A stretch of DNA of 64,000 nucleotides. Origin: Flavobacterium acetivorans. GTDB lineage: Bacteria > Bacteroidota > Bacteroidia > Flavobacteriales > Flavobacteriaceae. How positions within the stretch are numbered: the first letter of the stretch is position 1; each line of letters begins with the position of its first letter. Made by a program: the position numbers and the translations under genes. The notes beneath the pieces were generated by a model, which saw only the letters and a list, made by a program, of their open reading frames with translations, ran no database searches and was not told the DNA's origin. The stretch spans positions 2,480,001-2,544,000 of the forward strand of contig NZ_CP087132.1 of assembly GCF_020911885.1 (NCBI RefSeq), in the 5' to 3' direction. Shown here one piece after another: positions 8,277-15,998 of this stretch.

Positions 8277-9221
8277 CTATCCTTCTTTTATAATTTCTCT
8301 TACAGCTTGTTCGTAATTACGGATGCTTTTGGCTTTTTTTATTTTTTTATGGACTTTGTGTGGGTTCGAAAAGATCACTGAGAAGTATTCCCATAAATGA
8401 TGCATTTTCAATAAAATGTGGGTGGCACCCGATAAAGATTCGCTATATCCAGCATACAAAGTATCATGAAAATCGCTGAACAATTCCATTTTGTTTGATG
8501 GGTATTCCTTGCTGTTGTTTTTGATCATGCTAGGCAAAAAAGGATCAGCAATTAAGCCGCGACCGATCATCCAGTGATCTATGGAAGGGAAACGTTCTTG
8601 CATTTCATGGAATTTAGCTACCGAGGTAATATCGCCATTGTAATACAATTTAAGCTTCGTGGCATCAACACATTGTTGAAATGCGTCTAGATTTACGCCA
8701 CCATTGTACAATTGTTTTCCAATGCGAGCGTGAATAGCTACATTTTTGATAGGATAGTTTTCCAGAATGGGCAAAACCTGAAGAATTTCTTCGGTATTTT
8801 CATAGCCCAAACGCATTTTCATCGACACAATAATATCCGATTCAGAATGTACTTTGTCAAGAATTGTATTGATTTTTTGGGTATTGCAAATAAGCCCTGA
8901 GCCCATTCCTGATTTGGTTACCATTGGATAAGGGCAACCTAGATTCCAATTCAATTCTTTGTATCCCAGCTCCTGAACATATTTTGCCACAAATAAAAAT
9001 TCATCGGCATCATTTGTTATCACTTGTGGAATAACTTCCAGATTGGCATTATTTTCAGGAAGTAAATCCCGCTGATAAGAGGATTTGATGACTAATTTTC
9101 CGTTCAAACGGATATAGGGCGCATAATAAGTATCGATACCTCCAAAATACTTGTTTACAGCATTTCTAAAACGAAAATCAGTAAAACCTTGAAGGGGTGA
9201 AGAAAGTAGGGTGTAGCTCAT
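8277..9221 (-). CDS. tRNA-dihydrouridine synthase (Dus family)
   Basis: This 314-residue flavoenzyme is of the Dus family and reduces uridines in tRNA D-loops with NAD(P)H. The TIM-barrel starts LLSSPLQGFTDFRFRNAV (FMN site), the catalytic Cys is in NWNLGCPYP (C96), and a helical tRNA-binding domain follows from about residue 240. The shorter length and the GCPYP motif suit a DusC-like or Bacteroidetes-specific member; the modified position cannot be told from sequence. It stands alone with its own promoter. Confidence 0.9.
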   Translation of the reverse strand: MSYTLLSSPLQGFTDFRFRNAVNKYFGGIDTYYAPYIRLNGKLVIKSSYQRDLLPENNANLEVIPQVITNDADEFLFVAKYVQELGYKELNWNLGCPYPMVTKSGMGSGLICNTQKINTILDKVHSESDIIVSMKMRLGYENTEEILQVLPILENYPIKNVAIHARIGKQLYNGGVNLDAFQQCVDATKLKLYYNGDITSVAKFHEMQERFPSIDHWMIGRGLIADPFLPSMIKNNSKEYPSNKMELFSDFHDTLYAGYSESLSGATHILLKMHHLWEYFSVIFSNPHKVHKKIKKAKSIRNYEQAVREIIKEG

Positions 9222-9237
9222 GAAAGATATAATTGTG

Positions 9238-9245
9238 CAAATATA
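9238..9245 (-). promoter_or_regulatory. -7 box for dus gene
   Basis: TATATTTG on the minus strand, 16 bp before the ATG at 9221. No clear -33 element. Confidence 0.5.
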
Positions 9246-9316
9246 GTATACTTTTGGGCTCTTATGGCTTTCTTAGTGAGTTTATGTTTTGTTAGTCTTT
9301 AAGAAAAGTGGTTTAA

Positions 9317-9349
9317 AACAAAAAAAAGACTCTCAAATGAGAGTCTTTT
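9317..9349 (-). terminator. terminator of sigma/anti-sigma operon
   Basis: Stem AAAAGACTCTC / GAGAGTCTTTT with a 4-nt loop, followed on the minus strand by a long T run. It lies 20 bp after the anti-sigma stop codon. Confidence 0.88.
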
Positions 9350-9368
9350 AGGATACATATTCTGTTCT

Positions 9369-10154
9369 TTAAACCTTTCCTAAGGTGTACAATTGTTCCA
9401 TTGTAGGGGTCAAACTTCCGCCGGCTGGTTCTAACGTAATTCCAAAAGCTTCGGCGTCTCCGGTATTATTCACAGCAAAAATGCGTTGGTTGTTTTCATC
9501 AAATTTTTCCAATAAACCAATACTTGTAGGGGTCAAAGGATTCAATTTCAAGGCCCAAACCTGGTAAACCATTCCTTTAGGAGGTTCTGGCAGGCCGGAT
9601 GCGTCAACATAAACCACTTCGGTTTCTTTGTTCCAATATACTTTAGCAGATGACTCAGGTGCTACAGCTTGTCCTCCAAGAGCAACAACCGTATTTTTGG
9701 CATCTCTTATTACGGCTAAGTTGGTTTCAGTTTGTTTGTTTTTTAACTCTAACAATTTGCGTTCCTGCTTCATTTTTACCTTTTCCATTTGAATATTTAC
9801 CACTTGGTTATTGGTTTGTTCCAATTGGTTGTATTGAAAGCCAATGCCAACCAATAATAGAATGGCAGCAGCCCATCCGATATATTGTGACCAATTTCGT
9901 GAAGCTTCCATTGTAACTACGGCTGTTTGTTGTAAGTCGAGTTTGGCTTTTATTTTTTCGTAATTAGCAACTGATTGAAAAGGCGAAAAACTGGAAGATA
10001 ATGCCACAATTGCCTTTTCGATAGCAATAATCTCAGCATTGATTTCAGGATCTTTTTTTGCCAGAGCGCTAATCTCTTCATTTTCGGTTTCACTAAGTAA
10101 ACCGTAAACGTAAAGTTCTAAAATTCCGGATTCTATATATTCTTTATTTTCCAT
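9369..10154 (-). CDS. RskA-like anti-sigma factor
   Basis: This 261-residue single-pass membrane protein has a cytoplasmic N-terminal sigma-binding region of about 95 residues (YIESGILELYVYGLLSE), one helix at about residues 109-125 (YIGWAAAILLLVGIGFQY), a coiled-coil-like stretch rich in Lys, Gln and Glu, and a periplasmic RskA C-terminal domain (KVYWNKETEVVYVDASGLP; YQVWAL). RskA proteins hold an ECF sigma factor at the membrane until proteolysis frees it. The start overlaps the sigma-factor stop as TAATG, so the pair is co-translated. The operon is divergent from the DUF4331 cluster, its probable target. Confidence 0.88.
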   Translation of the reverse strand: MENKEYIESGILELYVYGLLSETENEEISALAKKDPEINAEIIAIEKAIVALSSSFSPFQSVANYEKIKAKLDLQQTAVVTMEASRNWSQYIGWAAAILLLVGIGFQYNQLEQTNNQVVNIQMEKVKMKQERKLLELKNKQTETNLAVIRDAKNTVVALGGQAVAPESSAKVYWNKETEVVYVDASGLPEPPKGMVYQVWALKLNPLTPTSIGLLEKFDENNQRIFAVNNTGDAEAFGITLEPAGGSLTPTMEQLYTLGKV

Positions 10155-10684
10155 TATACTTTCAAATAGTTTCTTAAATCATTGATACAATTTCTATTGT
10201 GTGTTTTTACAGTACCCAAAGGAATAGCCAATTCTTCGGAAGCTTCCTGCTGGGTGTAACCTTTAAAAAATAACAAATCAATTATTTGAATGCATTTTGG
10301 TTTGAGTCTTTTTACAAATTCCTGCATGCCAATTGTATCCACTTTATTGATTAGTTTACTGCTATCGTCTAATAGATGTACGAAATTATCAGAAGAAAGG
10401 TTTTTTTGGCTGTTGTTAAAATTTTTAGAACGTAGCATATCTATAGAAGTATTTCGCGCTATGTTTACGATCCAAGTATAGAATCGGCCTTTGCTTTCCT
10501 GATAGGAATCAATGTTTTTCCAGATTTTCACAAAAACATCCTGAAGTACATCTTCTGCTTCTTCTCTATTTCTTACCAGAACATGAATAACTGAAAATAA
10601 ACTTTTGGAATACATATCGTACAGATGTGTAAATGCCTTATCGTCTTTCTTATATACCAATACTAAAAGTTCTTCCTGAGTCAT
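10154..10684 (-). CDS. ECF RNA polymerase sigma factor
   Basis: This 176-residue sigma-70-family ECF factor has region 2 at about residues 15-90 (FTHLYDMYSKSLFSVIHVLV; EEAEDVLQDVFVKIWKN; YTWIVNIARNTSIDMLR) and region 4 at about 110-170 (LFFKGYTQQEASEELAIPLG; TVKTHNRNCINDLRNYL). It directs RNA polymerase to a small regulon. Its cognate anti-sigma factor follows immediately. A tandem pair of TAAGTTTG boxes lies just upstream. Confidence 0.92.
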   Translation of the reverse strand: MTQEELLVLVYKKDDKAFTHLYDMYSKSLFSVIHVLVRNREEAEDVLQDVFVKIWKNIDSYQESKGRFYTWIVNIARNTSIDMLRSKNFNNSQKNLSSDNFVHLLDDSSKLINKVDTIGMQEFVKRLKPKCIQIIDLLFFKGYTQQEASEELAIPLGTVKTHNRNCINDLRNYLKV

Positions 10685-10704
10685 ATACTTTATGTTTTAC
10701 TCTT

Positions 10705-10724
10705 ACAAACTTATACAAACTTAT
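10705..10724 (-). promoter_or_regulatory. tandem 10-bp repeat with two -7-like boxes before the sigma gene
   Basis: Plus strand carries ACAAACTTAT twice in direct tandem. On the minus strand each copy gives TAAGTTTG, a match to TAnnTTTG, 20 and 30 bp before the sigma start. This may be a doubled promoter or an operator pair. Confidence 0.4.
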
Positions 10725-10915
10725 TTATAATTGGATAATTAAAATTGGTAACTGCTTTATAATCGGTTCTGATTGAGTTCAATTTTATTTATTTAAAGTT
10801 TTTAAAGTGTTGTTTTACAGCTATTTGTTAGATTGATTAACTTTTTTTAATTTTTTTAAAACCAAAAGGAAACTTATTGCGTAAATGCTTTTATAACCTT
10901 TTAAATTATAACAAA

Positions 10916-11566
10916 ATGAAAAAACCAAAAATGATATTAGGTCTGGCGCTAGTGGCGATTACAGGCTTAGTTTTAGTAGCAGCGGATCATATTGATGCGC
11001 CATCGCTAACAGGAAATGCCGCTGATATTACCGATATGTACACTTTTCAGGGAGAAAATACCAATAATTTAGTCTTTGCGGTTAATACACAAGGATTATT
11101 AAGTCCCAATGCAACTGCTGCGGCCATGTTCAGTGAAAATGTGATGATTGAAATTAACATCGATAATACAGGTGATAATGTTGAAGATTTGGTTATCCAA
11201 GCCATAAGAAAAGGAAATAAGATGTATTTCTTTGGTCCTTATGCTCCAGCTACCACTGGAACCTCTAGCACCATAAAAACGAGTGCTGCTTCAGGAAACG
11301 TAGCGATTTCTACTTATGGATCGGCTGCTGTGATTGCTGAAAGTGGTGGAATGAAGTTTTTTGCAGGTCCTAGAGATGATCCTTTCTTTTTTGACTTAGG
11401 TCAGTTTCAGGCCATACTAGGCGGAACCGCTTCAGGATTCAGCAATCCGGGAACAGATACTTTTGCTGGAACAAATGTACTTTCAGTAGTTGTTGAAGTT
11501 CCAAAAGCAATGTTGGGTACAGCAACTTCTTTAAATGTGTGGGCAGAAACTAAGAAAAAACAATAA
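10916..11566 (+). CDS. DUF4331 family protein, N-terminal-half type
   Basis: This 216-residue exported protein has a signal peptide (MILGLALVAITGLVLVAA) followed by the DUF4331 hallmark DHIDAPSLTGNAADITDMY. It covers what is normally the N-terminal half of DUF4331 proteins, ending in EVPKAMLGTATSLNVWAE. The C-terminal half appears to be the next gene. DUF4331 proteins are extracytoplasmic and of unknown function. ATG at 10916 was chosen over a TTG at 10877 because the signal peptide follows directly. No TAnnTTTG box lies upstream, which fits control by the divergent ECF factor. The next gene begins 25 bp after the stop. Confidence 0.85.
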   Translation: MKKPKMILGLALVAITGLVLVAADHIDAPSLTGNAADITDMYTFQGENTNNLVFAVNTQGLLSPNATAAAMFSENVMIEINIDNTGDNVEDLVIQAIRKGNKMYFFGPYAPATTGTSSTIKTSAASGNVAISTYGSAAVIAESGGMKFFAGPRDDPFFFDLGQFQAILGGTASGFSNPGTDTFAGTNVLSVVVEVPKAMLGTATSLNVWAETKKKQ

Positions 11567-11591
11567 AGATCATTTATTAAAATCAAAAATT

Positions 11592-12143
11592 ATGAAGACA
11601 AATAAATTCAAAATTATAGCAATAGCACTAATGGGTGCAGTGGTTTCAGTAAGCTGTAACGACGACGATAACAGTAATAATATGATGGTAAGCGCTGATT
11701 TCTCAGGAACTTTTGTGCAACAAGATCAAATGGCAAGACCGGCAATCAATACAGTATTTATTGCATCGGGACAACCTAAAGATGAGTTTAATGCAACTAT
11801 TCCATCTATGATGGGCGCTAAATATCAATCTACTTTTCAATCCCGTCTTTTGGCTTTAAATCCGGCTTATACCACTAACGCACTAGGATTGGATGCGGCT
11901 GCTTTTACAGGTGTTTTGGCTACCGATGTATTGAACGTGAAAACTTCAGGAAAAACTACTTTTTTTGACGGAACTAATGTTTTAACGGGCAGAGCTTTGG
12001 CTGATGATGTGATTGATGTCGAATTACTATTGATTTTTGGAGGACCAATGGGAACTTCTAATCCTGGTCTTACTTCAGATCATGTAGATGCCAATGACAA
12101 ACCATTTTTGGCCTCATTTCCTTATTTGGCGGCAGCCTGGTAA
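11592..12143 (+). CDS. DUF4331-related lipoprotein, C-terminal-half type
   Basis: This 183-residue protein has a lipoprotein signal (ALMGAVVSVSCNDDD, lipobox VSVS-C). The rest resembles the C-terminal half of DUF4331 proteins: MARPAINTVFIASGQPKDEF, then GRALADDVIDVELLLIFGG and FLASFPYLAAAW. With the preceding gene it looks like a family member split in two, one soluble and one lipid-anchored. Asp/Asn after the Cys does not give simple sorting in Bacteroidetes. ATG at 11592 was chosen over the in-frame start at 11535 because the signal sequence begins there. Function unknown. Confidence 0.8.
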   Translation: MKTNKFKIIAIALMGAVVSVSCNDDDNSNNMMVSADFSGTFVQQDQMARPAINTVFIASGQPKDEFNATIPSMMGAKYQSTFQSRLLALNPAYTTNALGLDAAAFTGVLATDVLNVKTSGKTTFFDGTNVLTGRALADDVIDVELLLIFGGPMGTSNPGLTSDHVDANDKPFLASFPYLAAAW

Positions 12144-12153
12144 GACATAATTG

Positions 12154-12197
12154 AAAAAAAACAGAGTTCTTTTATATTAATAGCACTCTGTTTTTTT
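12154..12197 (+). terminator. terminator or attenuator between the DUF4331 pair and TPR gene
   Basis: Stem AAAAAAACAGAGT / ACTCTGTTTTTTT with a loop of about 17 nt, placed 27 bp ahead of the TPR lipoprotein gene. Partial termination here would lower expression of the TPR and receptor genes relative to the DUF4331 genes. Confidence 0.75.
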
Positions 12198-12223
12198 AAT
12201 AAACAACTAATAAACGACATATT

Positions 12224-13519
12224 ATGAAACCGTATAAATTAATCCCCGTTTTGGTTTTCACAATCCTTTTTATATTCGCTTGCGATAATAAAAACACCCC
12301 AGTTACAAAAGTTGCCGACTACAATAATTACTTAAAGGTGAAAGAAAATAAAGCATTGGATTTTGCCCATGCTGAAATTGATTTTTGGCAAAAAAAATTT
12401 GATGCTGCTCCCAATCAAATGAGTTATTTAAGTATAATAGCTTCAAAATATGCGACTCTTTTTGAATACACTGGAGAGGTGAACCATTTATACAAAGCAG
12501 AAGAACTATTGACAGAGGTTAACAAATCCTATAAGTATTCTAAAGTGGCGGCTATTCGTTCTTTGGCTCGAAATTATATTACACAGCATCGATTCAAGGA
12601 AGCTTTAGTTTTGGCTAATAAAGCCTTAGCAATTGGTGAAGCTCGAAAAGAAACTCAAAAGTTATTGTTTGATGTCCAAATGGAATTAGGCAATTATACC
12701 GAAGCCGAAAAGAATTTAAATGCGGTTAAGGACATGAATGATTTTGATTATTTGATTCGATTGGCAAAATGGAATGACCACAAAGGCGATTTGGAAACCG
12801 CAATTAGTTTCATGGAAAAGGCAAAAGATATTGCCGAAAAAGAAGATAATACAACACTAAAAGTATGGTCTTATTCGAATCTGGGTGATTTCTATGGTCA
12901 CGCCGGAAGAATTCAAGAATCCTATGATTGTTATTTAAAAACATTAACAATAGATCCCAATTATTCCTATGCTTTAAAAGGAATTGCTTGGATTGTTTTT
13001 TCTTATGAAAGAAATACAAAAGAGGCAAAAAGAATTGTAGAAGCTATTGAATTGACTCATAATACGCCTGATTTTTGCTTGCTGAAATCTCAAATGGCTC
13101 AATTTGAAGGAAATAAAGAGGAGGTGTTACATGAAAGAAACGCTTATTTTTACATGCAGGAGAATAACGATTATGGAGCAATGTACAATAAATATAATAC
13201 TCTGATTTATGCCGATGCAAAGGAAACGGCATCCAAAGCCTTGGCGATAGCCAAAATTGAAGTCAATCATAGACCTACACCAGATTCTTATGATTTATTG
13301 GCTTGGTCGTATTTGAAGACGGGACAAAGCAAAAAGGCATTGGAAATCGCCCAAAAGTATGTGGAGGGAAAAACATTCGAACCCAAAGTGCAGTACCATT
13401 TAGCGATGATTTACAAGTCAAATAATAAAATGAATAAAGTGGTGCCGATAAAGGAAGAGTTGCTATCTAGCATTTATGAATTAGGTCCCAACATGGAAGA
13501 AAAAGTAAGACAATTATAA
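12224..13519 (+). CDS. tetratricopeptide-repeat lipoprotein
   Basis: This 431-residue protein starts with a lipoprotein signal (LVFTILFIFACDNKN) and then is almost all alpha-helical TPR: KVAAIRSLARNYITQHRFKE, EKNLNAVKDMNDFDYLIRLA, TLKVWSYSNLGDFYGHAGRI, PTPDSYDLLAWSYLKTGQSK. It probably acts as a periplasmic scaffold beside the receptor encoded 19 bp downstream. No catalytic motif is visible. TPR proteins accompany DUF4331 and TonB-receptor genes elsewhere, which suggests a joint uptake or assembly function, but that is inference. Confidence 0.82.
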   Translation: MKPYKLIPVLVFTILFIFACDNKNTPVTKVADYNNYLKVKENKALDFAHAEIDFWQKKFDAAPNQMSYLSIIASKYATLFEYTGEVNHLYKAEELLTEVNKSYKYSKVAAIRSLARNYITQHRFKEALVLANKALAIGEARKETQKLLFDVQMELGNYTEAEKNLNAVKDMNDFDYLIRLAKWNDHKGDLETAISFMEKAKDIAEKEDNTTLKVWSYSNLGDFYGHAGRIQESYDCYLKTLTIDPNYSYALKGIAWIVFSYERNTKEAKRIVEAIELTHNTPDFCLLKSQMAQFEGNKEEVLHERNAYFYMQENNDYGAMYNKYNTLIYADAKETASKALAIAKIEVNHRPTPDSYDLLAWSYLKTGQSKKALEIAQKYVEGKTFEPKVQYHLAMIYKSNNKMNKVVPIKEELLSSIYELGPNMEEKVRQL

Positions 13520-13538
13520 TATCCAATAAATCCCCAAT

Positions 13539-15752
13539 ATGAAATATTTTTTTACAATACTACTGTCTGTTCTAGGATTACTATCCCACGGTCAAATACA
13601 AAAAGGAATTGTTCTGGACGAAGCCGGAAACACAATTGAGAATGCATATATCGTTAATGTAAATTCAGAAAGTCATGCGCATACTAATGAATTTGGGCTA
13701 TTTAGTATTGATAAATCGATGATAGGAAATAGTTTAAAAGTAACGGCTTTTGGATACAAAAAAAAGAATTTCACTATTGTAGGCACTGAAAATAGAATTG
13801 TCTTGGAAGAGGATATTTTTAGATTAAACGAAATTGTTATTCAGCAGAAAGTTTCGGCACTGAATGTTATTTCTAAGATAGATTTACAAACTACTCCTGT
13901 CAATTCCTCTCAGGAAATTTTGAGGAAAGTGCCGGGATTATTTATCGGGCAACATGCTGGTGGAGGTAAAGCGGAACAACTTTTTCTAAGAGGTTTTGAT
14001 ATTGATCATGGTACTGATATTGCCATTTCGGTTGATGGAATACCAGTAAATATGGTGTCTCATGCACACGGTCAGGGCTATGCCGATTTGCATTTTGTAA
14101 TTCCGGAAACGGTAGAAAAGATAGATTTTGGAAAAGGGACGTATTATGCCAGTAAAGGGGATTTTGCAACGGCAGGATACGTCACTTTCCAAACTAAAGA
14201 AAAATTAGAAAACAGCAGCATCAGTTTTGAAACGGGTCAGTTTAATACGCTTAGAACAGTAGGTTTATTTAATCTTTTGGGTAGGCAAAAAAAGCAAAGT
14301 GCCTACATTGCCACGGAATACATTCTAACCGATGGCCCTTTTGATTCTCCTCAAAATTTCAGCAGAGTCAATTTGCTGGGGAAATATTCGGCGATACTTA
14401 ATTACAACAGTAAGTTTTCTATAATGGCTTCGCGTTTTTACAGCAAATGGGATGCATCCGGACAAATACCACAGCGATTAGTAGATAATGGTACTATTTC
14501 CAGATTTGGTGCTGTTGATGATACCGAGGGCGGAATTACCGCTAGAACCAATGTGAATGCAACTTTGAGTAAGCCCATTGATGAAAATACTTTCTTGAAA
14601 GCCAATGCTTTTTATTCCAAATATGATTTTGAGTTGTATTCTAATTTTACTTTTTTTCTGGAAGATCCTGTCAATGGGGACCAAATCAAACAAAAAGAAG
14701 ACCGTTCTATTTATGGGATGAATGTTGAGCTCAATAAGCAGATAAAAAATAGCGATTGGGATATTTCATTTCAGTTGGGTATGGGTTTTAGAGCTGATGC
14801 TACTATAGATTCAGAGCTTTCTCATACCTTAAACAGAACGACTACTTTGGAAAATATTAAATTAGGTGATATTGACCAAACAAACGGATTTAGCTATTTG
14901 AATTCAGAAATTAAATTGGGAAAATTAACCATAAACCCTGCTGTACGTTTGGATTATTTCAAATTTAATTATCAGGACAAACTGGCTCCTGTGTATAATA
15001 ATCAGTCTGAAACCGAAGTGAAAGTTTCGCCTAAGTTGAATTTTATTTATTCGCAAAATAACAATTTACAATTTTTTGTAAAATCAGGAATAGGGTTTCA
15101 TTCCAATGATACTCGTGTGGTAGTTCAAAATGATGGAAAACAGATTTTACCAACGGCTATTGGTATGGATGTAGGTACAATTTGGAAACCATTTCCTAGG
15201 TTATTCGTGAATTCGGCCTTGTGGTATCTGTACCTGCAACAGGAATTTGTCTATGTGGGTGATGCCGGAATTATTGAACCTAGTGGAAAATCGAATCGCA
15301 TGGGCGCCGATTTAGGTTTGCGTTACCAGTTGAACGATTGCTTGTATCTTGATGCCGATGCTAATTATACCTATGCCAGAAGTACTGAAGAACTAAAAGG
15401 ACAGGATTATATTCCGCTTTCTCCTGATTTCACTACCAGTGGCGGATTGAGTTTTCAAAAATGGAATGGATTTTCAGGAGGTTTGCGTTATCGGTATTTA
15501 AAAAATCGTCCGGCAAATGAGGACAATTCAATCATTGCCAAAGGTTATTTTATTTCAGATATGAACATAAATTATGATTATAAAAATGTGACTTTTGGAT
15601 TTTCAATAGAGAATCTGTTCAATACTGAATGGAACGAAACCCAGTTTGCTACCGAATCCAGATTGAAAGAGGAGACCAGTAGTGTCGAAGAAATTCATTT
15701 TACGCCGGGAACTCCTTTCTTTATGAAAGCCAAAATAGGGTATAGGTTTTAA
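13539..15752 (+). CDS. TonB-dependent receptor
   Basis: This 737-residue outer-membrane receptor has a signal peptide (FTILLSVLGLLSHGQ), a carboxypeptidase-D regulatory-like domain at about residues 20-95 (GIVLDEAGNTIENAYIVN), a plug domain at about 105-225 (SQEILRKVPGLFIGQ; LRGFDIDHGTDIAISVDGIP) and a 22-strand barrel to the C-terminus ending in FMKAKIGYRF. The plug has an unusual His-containing stretch, VNMVSHAHGQGYADLHF, which may contact a metal or metal-bound ligand; that is inference. There is no SusD-like partner, so glycan import is unlikely. It is the last gene of the DUF4331 operon and has a strong terminator after it. Confidence 0.9.
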   Translation: MKYFFTILLSVLGLLSHGQIQKGIVLDEAGNTIENAYIVNVNSESHAHTNEFGLFSIDKSMIGNSLKVTAFGYKKKNFTIVGTENRIVLEEDIFRLNEIVIQQKVSALNVISKIDLQTTPVNSSQEILRKVPGLFIGQHAGGGKAEQLFLRGFDIDHGTDIAISVDGIPVNMVSHAHGQGYADLHFVIPETVEKIDFGKGTYYASKGDFATAGYVTFQTKEKLENSSISFETGQFNTLRTVGLFNLLGRQKKQSAYIATEYILTDGPFDSPQNFSRVNLLGKYSAILNYNSKFSIMASRFYSKWDASGQIPQRLVDNGTISRFGAVDDTEGGITARTNVNATLSKPIDENTFLKANAFYSKYDFELYSNFTFFLEDPVNGDQIKQKEDRSIYGMNVELNKQIKNSDWDISFQLGMGFRADATIDSELSHTLNRTTTLENIKLGDIDQTNGFSYLNSEIKLGKLTINPAVRLDYFKFNYQDKLAPVYNNQSETEVKVSPKLNFIYSQNNNLQFFVKSGIGFHSNDTRVVVQNDGKQILPTAIGMDVGTIWKPFPRLFVNSALWYLYLQQEFVYVGDAGIIEPSGKSNRMGADLGLRYQLNDCLYLDADANYTYARSTEELKGQDYIPLSPDFTTSGGLSFQKWNGFSGGLRYRYLKNRPANEDNSIIAKGYFISDMNINYDYKNVTFGFSIENLFNTEWNETQFATESRLKEETSSVEEIHFTPGTPFFMKAKIGYRF

Positions 15753-15787
15753 TTAGATTTTCTTTTTATTTAATTGTAATTCTGTTA

Positions 15788-15842
15788 TAAAAAATCCTAC
15801 TTGAAATAGTGTTTATTATTCTATTTCTGGTAGGCTTTTTAT
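15788..15842 (+). terminator. terminator of DUF4331-receptor operon
   Basis: Interrupted stem CCTAC..GAAATAG / CTATTTC..GTAGG with flanking A and T runs, 36 bp after the receptor stop. Confidence 0.78.
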
Positions 15843-15871
15843 TTTGTACGTTTTTAATTAATGTATTTTTG
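15843..15871 (+). promoter_or_regulatory. promoter for Asp-box/PKD gene
   Basis: TTTG at 15843-15846, a 17-bp spacer, then TATTTTTG at 15864-15871 fits the Bacteroidetes TTTG/TAnnTTTG promoter. It would give a leader of about 120 nt. Confidence 0.5.
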
Positions 15872-15998
15872 GCTCAATGAACAGTGTTTTTTGTGGTATT
15901 TATTTTATAAAAGTAGATAGTAATAGACTGAAAATAGGTGCTGTTTTATTGTTTAATAAATTGAAATTATGCGAAAAATAATTTTAAGGTAAAAAAGT

